Assembly: GCF_034929435.1 (NCBI RefSeq)
Contig: NZ_JAYFUM010000007.1
Span: 1-64,000, forward strand
DNA: 64,000 nt
Source: Arcicella rigui
GTDB lineage: Bacteria; Bacteroidota; Bacteroidia; Cytophagales; Spirosomataceae
Direction: 5' to 3'
The position numbers were made by a program, and so were the translations under genes. Below, in pieces: positions 18,847 through 25,272 of the stretch (position 1 is its first letter; each line of letters starts with the position of its first letter). The notes below the pieces were generated by a model. It was given only the letters and a program-made list of their open reading frames with translations. It was not told where the DNA came from and made no database searches.

Positions 18847-19524
18847 TTATCCTAAAATATTTTCCATCACCACTTTTCCATCCAAAAGGCGGATGATTCT
18901 GTGGGCGAAGCGTGCGTCGTGTTCAGAGTGCGTTACCATTACTACGGTAGTGCCAGCTTCGTTGAGTTCGGTTAATAATTGCATTACTTCGTTACCGTTG
19001 GTAGAGTCCAAATTACCTGTTGGCTCATCGGCTAAGATTAATTTTGGATTATTCACAACCGCACGAGCTACCGCACAACGTTGTTGCTGACCACCCGATA
19101 ATTGTTGTGGAAAGTGGTTTCTACGGTGCATGATTTGTACTTTTTCCAAAACTGCTTCTACTCTTTGTTTACGTTCGGTAGCATCTACGCCCAAGTACAA
19201 CAATGGTAATTCTACATTTTCATATACTGTTAGCTCGTCAATCAAGTTGAATGATTGGAAAACGAAACCAATATTGCGTTTGCGGAGGTCGGCACGGCGG
19301 CGTTCGTTGAAATGGATAATCTCTTCACCATTGAACATAAAGCTACCTTTTTCAGCATCATCCAACATTCCGATGATATTTAATAAAGTAGATTTACCAC
19401 AACCCGAAGGCCCCATAATGGCAACAAACTCGCCAGTTTTTACTTCTAATGAAAGCTTATTCAATGCAACCGTTTCGATGTCTTCAGTACGGTAAATTTT
19501 TTCTAAGTCTGTTATTTTAAGCAT
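18847..19524 (-). CDS. ABC transporter ATP-binding protein, LolD/MacB type
   Basis: A 225-residue cytoplasmic ATPase that should energise the MacB-like permeases next to it. All motifs are intact: Walker A GPSGCGKST (38-46), Q-loop Q90 in FVFQSFNLI, signature LSGGQQQR (142-149), Walker B LILADEPTG (162-170, catalytic E167) and H-loop VTHSEHD (H199). The length is that of LolD/MacB-N stand-alone ATPases (220-235). It is the only ATPase gene for seven permeases in the window. The adaptor at 20650 is upstream on the same strand, but 1.1 kb of repeats and an S23-like gene separate them. A lolD-like role in lipoprotein release cannot be excluded but is less likely given the adaptor. Confidence 0.93.
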   Translation of the reverse strand: MLKITDLEKIYRTEDIETVALNKLSLEVKTGEFVAIMGPSGCGKSTLLNIIGMLDDAEKGSFMFNGEEIIHFNERRRADLRKRNIGFVFQSFNLIDELTVYENVELPLLYLGVDATERKQRVEAVLEKVQIMHRRNHFPQQLSGGQQQRCAVARAVVNNPKLILADEPTGNLDSTNGNEVMQLLTELNEAGTTVVMVTHSEHDARFAHRIIRLLDGKVVMENILG

Positions 19525-19531
19525 GTTTTTA

Positions 19532-19824
19532 GGATTTATTAGCTTTGAGCTTTGAGCCGTGAGCTATGATTTTTTAGTTTTGAGCTATGAGTTTTTAGTT
19601 TTGAGCTATGAGCCTTGAGCTTTGAGTTTTTAGCTTTTGTTTTTTTGTAATATCTTTTTAGTGTTTAGCAATGAGCTTTGAGTTTTTTATAGTTTTTTTC
19701 AGCTTTTGATTTAGGTTTTTGAGTAAATTGTTGTTATCTTTTATTCTTGAGTAATGAGCTTTGAGCTATCAGCTTTTTTATAACTCAAAGCTCATTGCTC
19801 ACAGCTCAAGGCTCGTAGCTCAAC
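19532..19824. repeat. Long GAGCTNT heptamer tract, left flank of the four-helix gene
   Basis: This fills most of the 316-bp gap 19525-19840. From 19540 to 19640 the words TTGAGCT, TTGAGCC, GTGAGCT, ATGAGCC and TTTAGTT follow in almost unbroken 7-bp phase. A second block at about 19747-19824 forms a hairpin (AATGAGCTTTGAG pairs with CTCAAAGCTCATT). Its end (19787-19821) is the inverted copy of 20225-20253 on the other side of the four-helix gene. Confidence 0.8.
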
Positions 19825-19840
19825 GCTAAAATATACTACA

Positions 19841-20191
19841 ATGAGAGATTTTAAGAAACTACAAGTTTGGCAAAAAAGCCATTTACTCACTTTAGAAATT
19901 TATAAAACTACTTCCCTGTTTCCGAAAGATGAACTCTATGGACTTGTAAGCCAGATGCGACGTTCTTCTTCTTCTATTCCAACCAATATTGCCGAAGGCT
20001 GTGGTCGAGAAAGTAATATTGACTTCAACCGTTTTCTTACTATTGCTAAAGGCTCAGCTTCCGAATTAGAATATCAATTGCTTTTAGCGAAAGACTTAAA
20101 CTATATTGATTCAGTAGTTTTTTTATCTTTAAATAAAAAAATTAACGAAATCAGAAAAATGATTTATGGATATGGAGCGAAGCTTTTGTAG
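19841..20191 (+). CDS. Four helix bundle protein (S23 / 23S rRNA intervening-sequence family)
   Basis: A 116-residue all-helical protein with the family hallmark MRRSSSSIPTNIAEG (about 43-57), preceded by the N-terminal block LQVWQKSHLLTLEIY. Members are encoded in rRNA intervening sequences, as accessory (Avd-like) proteins of diversity-generating retroelements, or as stand-alone genes common in Bacteroidota. No reverse transcriptase or rRNA lies in this window, so it belongs to the stand-alone class, whose function is unknown. It is on the strand opposite to the exporter genes and is bracketed by inverted copies of the GAGCTNT repeat, so it looks like an inserted cassette. Confidence 0.85.
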   Translation: MRDFKKLQVWQKSHLLTLEIYKTTSLFPKDELYGLVSQMRRSSSSIPTNIAEGCGRESNIDFNRFLTIAKGSASELEYQLLLAKDLNYIDSVVFLSLNKKINEIRKMIYGYGAKLL

Positions 20192-20194
20192 CTT

Positions 20195-20645
20195 TTTAGC
20201 TGTGAGCTATAAGCTATCAGCTTTGAGCTACGAGCCGTGAGCAATGAGCTTTTTTTATTTATACTAAGTAAGTAATTTCAAAGTTCTTAACTAAAATCTC
20301 ACAACTCATAGCTCGTAGCTTTGAGCTATCAGCCTTGAGCAATGAGCTTTTTTTATTTACACTAAGTAAGTAATTTCAAAGCTCTTAACTAAAATCTCAC
20401 AACTCATAGCTCGTAGCTTTGAGCTATCAGCTTTGAGCAATGAGCTTTTTTAATTTCCACTAAGTAATTTCAAAGCTCTTAACTAAAATCTCACAGCTCA
20501 TAGCTCGTAGCTTTGAGCTATCAGCTTTGAGCAATGAACTTTTTTTATTTACACTAAGTAATTTCAAAGCTCTTAACTAAAATCTCACAGCTCATAGCTC
20601 ATAGCTCACAGCTCAAGGCTCTCAGCTAAAAAAGCTCACAGCTAA
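20195..20645. repeat. Tandem array with ~98-bp period built on GAGCTNT words
   Basis: The 458-bp gap 20192-20649 has no gene. It consists of four tandem units whose GCAATGAGCT landmark falls at 20241, 20339, 20437 and 20531 (GCAATGAACT in the last), giving periods of 98, 98 and 94 bp. Each unit has a GAGCT-word hairpin plus a non-repetitive AT-rich segment containing CACTAAGTAA and TTCAAAGCTCTTAAC. The array ends at the stop codon of the adaptor gene. Confidence 0.9.
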
Positions 20646-20649
20646 AAAG

Positions 20650-21909
20650 CTACTTCTGCTTCTTAATCACCAATTCCTGCATATCTCCGTAGTTTTCATA
20701 GCTTGATGTCACTACTTTGTCGCCCGGTTTTAAGCCTTCTAATACTTCATAAAACTCAGGGTTTTGGCGACCTAACTGAATATCTACTTTATAAGCTTTC
20801 TGTCCGTTTTCGCCTACTTTGAAAATCCAGTTTCCGCCAGTTTGTTGATAAAAACCACCTTTTGCTAATAAAACTGCTTGCGTTTGGTCGCTTAATGAAA
20901 GACGAACTTGAAGCGTTTGTCCACGGCGAATATCACTTGGAGGCGTTCCCACAAATTCCATATCTACTTGGAATCTACCGTTGGTTACTTGTGAATACAC
21001 TTTTTTCACACGGAGTTTATAAGTTTTATCGGAGATAGTAAAGTCACCCGTCAAACCGATGAATACTCTTGAAATATAATGTTCGTCAATATCAGCACGA
21101 ACTTTAAAACCGCTGAGTACATCAATTTGTCCTAATCTTACACCACGTACTTTGTTTTCACCGATTTCAGCATTTCTTGAAGTAAGCTGACCTGCAACGG
21201 GTGCTTTTACCACCAAATCAGAAGCCTTTTTACGCATCAATTTCAAGGTTTCTTGCGTGCGAGCTACGGTTTCTTTCATTTGTGTTAATTGTGTTGCCGT
21301 CGTGATTGAATCTTGTTTTAAGGTTTTTTCAATCAATGATTTACGGCGGAGGTTATAATTATATAGGTTTAGAGATGAGCGATAATCTTGTTCTGAAATC
21401 ACTTTCTCTTTGTGCAAACGATTATTCAATTCATATACTCGTTTGGCTTCTGCAAGGGCATTATCAATATCCGCTAAATTGGCTTGCTGACGAATGGTGT
21501 TTTCACGAGCCAAGTTTTGGGTATATTGCATTTGGGTAATTAATTGAAAAACAGAGGTTTCACGGTTGGCTAAATCCAGTTCGAGGTCGGTATTTGATAA
21601 TTTAATTAATGGCTGGTCTTTTTTCACGATAGCTCCGTCTTCAACAAAAAGCTCTTCAACTCTACCGCCTTCAAGGGCATCTAAGTAAATGGTTTGGATA
21701 GGCATTACAATTCCGTTTACGGGAATAAATTCCTGAAAGCTTCCTTTGCTTACTTCCGAAATCATGATTTTATCTTCTTCCACATTCAGCTTGCTTTTGC
21801 CTGTGGTGCTGAAATAACTTGCAGCAATGAGTCCAATTACTGCTACGCCACCCACCCACGGGAGAATGCGTTTCATTGACCATTTCTTTTTTTCGATTAC
21901 TCTATCCAT
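20650..21909 (-). CDS. Periplasmic adaptor (HlyD/MacA-like membrane fusion protein)
   Basis: This 419-residue adaptor links an inner-membrane ABC exporter to an outer-membrane channel. One N-terminal TM (about 14-32, ILPWVGGVAVIGLIAASYF) anchors it. A split lipoyl/barrel-sandwich motif follows (GGRVEELFVEDGAIVKKDQP, about 90-109, with its partner near LVVKAPVAGQLTSRN). Between the halves is a long alpha-hairpin (about 115-230), and then come a beta-barrel and membrane-proximal domain ending GDKVVTSSYENYGDM. It is the first gene of the exporter locus. Two palindromes about 130-170 bp upstream may be operators. No TolC-like gene is next to it. A role in an RND pump is possible for this fold, but the ABC context fits better. 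Confidence 0.88.
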   Translation of the reverse strand: MDRVIEKKKWSMKRILPWVGGVAVIGLIAASYFSTTGKSKLNVEEDKIMISEVSKGSFQEFIPVNGIVMPIQTIYLDALEGGRVEELFVEDGAIVKKDQPLIKLSNTDLELDLANRETSVFQLITQMQYTQNLARENTIRQQANLADIDNALAEAKRVYELNNRLHKEKVISEQDYRSSLNLYNYNLRRKSLIEKTLKQDSITTATQLTQMKETVARTQETLKLMRKKASDLVVKAPVAGQLTSRNAEIGENKVRGVRLGQIDVLSGFKVRADIDEHYISRVFIGLTGDFTISDKTYKLRVKKVYSQVTNGRFQVDMEFVGTPPSDIRRGQTLQVRLSLSDQTQAVLLAKGGFYQQTGGNWIFKVGENGQKAYKVDIQLGRQNPEFYEVLEGLKPGDKVVTSSYENYGDMQELVIKKQK

Positions 21910-21973
21910 TGTATTGAAATTAATAAGATTAGATGTGTTTCATTAAGTATCTATTCTGTTTGGTTATTTTTAT

Positions 21974-21990
21974 TAACAAGATAATGCCAA
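21974..21990 (-). promoter_or_regulatory. Weak sigma-54-like promoter candidate for the adaptor gene
   Basis: Read on the minus strand, TTGGCAT is followed four bases later by TTGTT. This resembles the -24/-12 consensus TTGGCAC-N5-TTGCT but is one base short and has T for the invariant C, so the call is tentative. Confidence 0.25.
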
Positions 21991-22037
21991 AAAGTTAAGT
22001 ATTTGATAATGAAGTGTTTGTGTTGTGTCTTGTGCTG

Positions 22038-22082
22038 AAAAGTGTACGATAACGATACACTTTTTGTTCGGAAATGGACAAG
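22038..22082. promoter_or_regulatory. Two adjacent palindromes, candidate operator or enhancer of the exporter locus
   Basis: AAAAGTGTA (22038-22046) pairs with TACACTTTT (22056-22064) around a spacer containing two direct CGAT copies. Immediately after it, TTGTTC and GGACAA (about 22064-22081) form a second, imperfect inverted repeat. They sit about 130-170 bp upstream of the adaptor start, a position that suits binding sites of an activator. No regulator gene is in the window. Confidence 0.5.
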
Positions 22083-22127
22083 AAGGTTTTTTGGGGTAGA
22101 TGATTTTTACAAGGGTAATTAATTTTT

Positions 22128-22446
22128 CCTCAGAGGCAGTTTCATTATGTACAATGCAGAAATAATCTTCCGCAATGGCAATTTAATTTCCACAATTCAT
22201 AAATATTTTTCCTCAGAGGCGGTTTCATTATGTACAATGCAGAAATAGTCTTCCGCAATGGTGATTTAATTTCCACAATTCATAAATATTTTTCCTCAGA
22301 GGCGGTTTCATATTGAACATTGCAGAAATAAACTTCCGCAATGGCGATTTAATTTCCACAATTCATAAATATTTTTCCTCAGAGACAATTACATTTTACA
22401 CAATGCAGAAACAATCTTCTGCAATGGTGATTTAATTTCCACAATA
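22128..22446. repeat. Four tandem 83-bp repeats
   Basis: CCTCAGAGG landmarks occur at 22128, 22211, 22294 and 22377 (the last as CCTCAGAGA), an exact period of 83 bp, with the last copy cut short at about 70 bp. Each unit holds the palindrome CCTCAGAGG and a hairpin TGCAGAA-N6-TTCYGCA, and ends in a shared AT-rich segment (TTTAATTTCCACAATTCAT). The period is not a multiple of three and no ORF runs through. The array fills the right half of the 548-bp gap 21910-22457 and ends beside the stop codon of the PorW/SprE gene. Confidence 0.92.
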
Positions 22447-22457
22447 TGAAATTAGGT

Positions 22458-24623
22458 TTACTTCTGAGTCGCTGCGGCTAATAATCTTTCCTTAGCTAAA
22501 GGAATTAGCTGGCTTTTGGGGTAATCAACAATGAAGTTTTCGAGAGCGGTTTTGTAGGTTTGAAGGTCTTTGGTCTTGGCTAAAAGTACGGCTTTCAAGA
22601 AAATAAATTTATCTTCAATTTGGCTGTTGGGGTAGTCTTTCAAGGCTGTTTCTACAAAACTGTAAGCGTCTTCGTAGTCGTTCTGACTAAAATAATTGTA
22701 GGCTTCGGCGTACATTTTTTGGGCTTCTGATTCTTTATCGGTACTTAAACTTGCGTTTTGACTTCTGATAAGCAAACGAGCAAAATATGATTCTGGGAAT
22801 TTCTCTAAAAGCTGATTTTTGTACTGCGTATAAATAGAAGGATTGTTTTCGTGCAATAAACACAACAAGTAATACACTTCTGCTTGATGGGTAGAATTAG
22901 GGAAATCTCTGAGGAATTTCTCAAAAGTAATGATAGCGTTTTGTGGTTCATTAAGATTGAGTTTGTAGATTCTCCCCAATACAAAAGTAGCTTCCTCTTG
23001 TCTTCTTTTTGAGGCTAAAAGTGCTTCGGGTGCAAAAGGAATTTTGGCTTTTAGGGCTGCTATGGCTGTTTTTCTATTTTCAACCAATGGGTTCTGATTA
23101 CCTTTTGTGTCACCTCCACCTTCGCTTACATTACTGTTTAGACTTTTGTTGGCAGGGTTAGTTTGGCTATCAAAAGACAGCATATTTTCTTTGCTACTTC
23201 TACGCCAGTTATCTTCTAATACTCGATTTCCCCAGCGAGTTACGAAGGCAATTTTGCCTTGCGATACCGCCAAAGGATTAGTAAAATACCAAGTAGGTTT
23301 GTTGGGGTCGGTAAAAGTAGCCACAGGACGTTTGTTGTCCAATTGTCCGCCTCGGTTGGCAGTTTCTTTTATTCTTTGTTGTTCAACTTTTTCTTTTTGC
23401 AGAATGTCATAGGCTTTCTCCAGTACTTTCTCTAATTGCTCAGGACTCATTTTTGCTAATCGCTGTAAAGAATCTTCGGTTTTGATGATTTTGGTTTGTT
23501 GAACAAAATCTGCCAAAGAGCTTTTTTTTTCGGCAACACGCTTATACTGTGGGTCTTGTTGCGAAAGCGTACTGGCGGTACTATCGTAATAATAGTAAGC
23601 CATTTCATAATCGCCTACGTTGTTGTAATAAACATCAGCCAAGCGAAGGTAAGTAAAGGGTAATTGCTGAGGGTTTTGGTTTGTCCGAACAGCCGCTTTT
23701 AGGCGTTCTAAACCCAATTTGAAATTCTCTTTTTTGATTTCCGCCATTGCCATCGACACATAGATTTTATCTTGTAAATCATTGTTTTTTGGGTCTTTGA
23801 GCATTTTTTGGAAATTATTACTTTGCCCAATCATGGCATATTGATTGAGTCGGGCATGAAAACCTAAATCATAATTAGGGCGATTTTTGTTCACAGCCTT
23901 GTAATTGGAAGCGGCAAGAGTTTTGTTATTGAGTAGCTCATACATTTGTCCAACTACAAAAAATAACCTTGCTTTTTCTTCATTTTTGGGCATCAACGGC
24001 AAGGTTTCTTCCAGAATGGCAACAGAAGTTTTGTACTCTTTTTTTAATTGATGCAAGTAAGCTTTTGTCAAATAAAACTGAATGGTATTTTCTTGATTGA
24101 GTGGTTCTTCACGTAAAATTTCGGCTACTCTTAGAGCCGTTTGAAACTCTTTTTTTTCAGTATAAGCACGCATGAGTCCAATCAAAGCCGCATCTTTTGC
24201 ATCGTTATTTTCAGCATTTGTATTTACAAACTTGAAGGTTTCGATAGCGTTTTTGTAGTCTTCATTCATTAGACGAGCCTTGCCGATAAGTACGTAGGCA
24301 TCATCAATCCATTTAGAATTTTGATGTCTTTCTACTACTAAAGAAGCTTTTTTAATAACAGAATTGAGTTGTTCGCCAACCGCTTGAGCAGAAGAAGAGT
24401 CGATAGGAATCAGAATAGAGAGTAATTCATCAAAATTATCTTGGCGATTATTAAATAAAGTTTGTTGAGCTTCTTTGAATTTGATATTTGCTTGGAAAAG
24501 AGCATTGAATTTAGCGTTCACATTATGGAAGCCAACACTCAAAGGAGCATTGCTATATTGCGAGCAAGCCCACAAGCCTCCACTGATACAAGCGACACAA
24601 AAAAAAATAAATAGTTTATTCAT
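22458..24623 (-). CDS. porW: Type IX secretion system lipoprotein PorW/SprE
   Basis: A 721-residue periplasm-facing outer-membrane lipoprotein with TPR-like repeats, needed in relatives for T9SS secretion and gliding. The signal peptide ends in a lipobox, GLWAC, with Cys20 as the acylation site. The family hallmark follows: SVGFHNVNAKFNALFQANIK, the region where known SprE/PorW proteins have Y/FHN-x-x-A-x-(Y/F)N-x-L(F). Helical repeats cover about 90-360 and again 560-715 (for example DAYSFVETALKDYPNSQIED), with a charged Q/K/E-rich linker at about 380-450. It is shorter than Flavobacterium SprE (roughly 870). It is a single gene. The upstream gap carries a GAGCTNT hairpin shared with the divergent AtpZ gene. 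The T9SS cargo at 61230 is consistent with this assignment. Confidence 0.85.
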   Translation of the reverse strand: MNKLFIFFCVACISGGLWACSQYSNAPLSVGFHNVNAKFNALFQANIKFKEAQQTLFNNRQDNFDELLSILIPIDSSSAQAVGEQLNSVIKKASLVVERHQNSKWIDDAYVLIGKARLMNEDYKNAIETFKFVNTNAENNDAKDAALIGLMRAYTEKKEFQTALRVAEILREEPLNQENTIQFYLTKAYLHQLKKEYKTSVAILEETLPLMPKNEEKARLFFVVGQMYELLNNKTLAASNYKAVNKNRPNYDLGFHARLNQYAMIGQSNNFQKMLKDPKNNDLQDKIYVSMAMAEIKKENFKLGLERLKAAVRTNQNPQQLPFTYLRLADVYYNNVGDYEMAYYYYDSTASTLSQQDPQYKRVAEKKSSLADFVQQTKIIKTEDSLQRLAKMSPEQLEKVLEKAYDILQKEKVEQQRIKETANRGGQLDNKRPVATFTDPNKPTWYFTNPLAVSQGKIAFVTRWGNRVLEDNWRRSSKENMLSFDSQTNPANKSLNSNVSEGGGDTKGNQNPLVENRKTAIAALKAKIPFAPEALLASKRRQEEATFVLGRIYKLNLNEPQNAIITFEKFLRDFPNSTHQAEVYYLLCLLHENNPSIYTQYKNQLLEKFPESYFARLLIRSQNASLSTDKESEAQKMYAEAYNYFSQNDYEDAYSFVETALKDYPNSQIEDKFIFLKAVLLAKTKDLQTYKTALENFIVDYPKSQLIPLAKERLLAAATQK

Positions 24624-24715
24624 AAGAAATGTTAATGCTCAACTGCTAAAAGAAACGCAACTTTACGTAAAATTAGTATCAATTTTGTGTTGTAGGCATA
24701 TTTTTGTAATTATTG

Positions 24716-24839
24716 TTAGCTGTTAGCTTTGAGCTATGAGCTGTAAGCCTTGAGCTTTGAGCTTATATTATTAACTAAGGCTATAATCCAAAGCTCAAAG
24801 CTAACAGCTCATAGCTCAAAGCTAACAACTCACAGCTAA
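24716..24839. repeat. GAGCTNT heptamer hairpin in a divergent promoter region
   Basis: The left arm has GTTAGCT, GTTAGCT, TTGAGCT, ATGAGCT, GTAAGCC, TTGAGCT and TTGAGCT. The right arm has CAAAGCT, CAAAGCT, AACAGCT, CATAGCT, CAAAGCT, AACAACT and CACAGCT. The 7-bp phase is exact in both arms. It lies between the divergent porW and atpZ starts, so here it would be in a 5' region, not a terminator. Confidence 0.85.
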
Positions 24840-24854
24840 AAAACCATTTAAGCC

Positions 24855-25064
24855 ATGAAACAAGATTCACCCAATGACAATAAGTATATGCGTTATATGG
24901 GAGCAGGTACGCAGATGCTCGTAACGATAGCCAGTGGCGTTTTTTTAGGACGATGGCTCGACGAAAAAGTAGGTACTCAAACACCTTGGTTTGCGGTAGG
25001 TTGCTCTTTGGTTTTTATTTTTGCAGGAATGTATTTGTTCATCAAAAGTATTCCCAAAGAATGA
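24855..25064 (+). CDS. atpZ: AtpZ/AtpI-family small membrane protein
   Basis: A 69-residue protein with two predicted TM helices (about 18-33 and 44-63) separated by the family motif FLGRWLDEKVGTQTPWF. AtpZ/AtpI proteins assist F-type ATP synthase assembly or ion supply and normally precede the atp genes. None of these are nearby. A hairpin with a T-run follows at 25167, so it is probably transcribed alone. The start is ATG 24855, with the upstream 130 bp taken up by the word-repeat hairpin. Confidence 0.75.
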   Translation: MKQDSPNDNKYMRYMGAGTQMLVTIASGVFLGRWLDEKVGTQTPWFAVGCSLVFIFAGMYLFIKSIPKE

Positions 25065-25166
25065 ATTATCAGAATATTACAACTGATTGAATACTTTCTT
25101 TGATAATTTCCCGAAAAATAACAAATTTTGTACATTATCTGTAACGCACGAAAGGCGAACCCAAAA

Positions 25167-25208
25167 TTGACCAAGTAATTTCATTGAAAATACTCGGTCA
25201 ATCGTTTT
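25167..25208 (+). terminator. Rho-independent terminator after atpZ
   Basis: ATTGACC (25167-25173) pairs with GGTCAAT (25196-25202), extended inward by AGTA/TACT across one mismatch, and is followed by CGTTTTTT. It separates atpZ from mrdA. Confidence 0.6.
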
Positions 25209-25272
25209 TTCAAGCGGTTTCAATCAAAATGAATGTACTTAGGCAAGAGCTTAATAAAATATTTTATCACTC

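Noticed and set aside
19841..20191. Diversity-generating retroelement accessory (Avd) gene
   Set aside because: The four-helix protein could be Avd-like, but I found no reverse transcriptase, template repeat or variable C-lectin gene anywhere in the window.
22128..22446. Possible CRISPR array
   Set aside because: The 83-bp units are contiguous and similar over their full length; there are no unique spacers between short repeats and no cas genes in the window.
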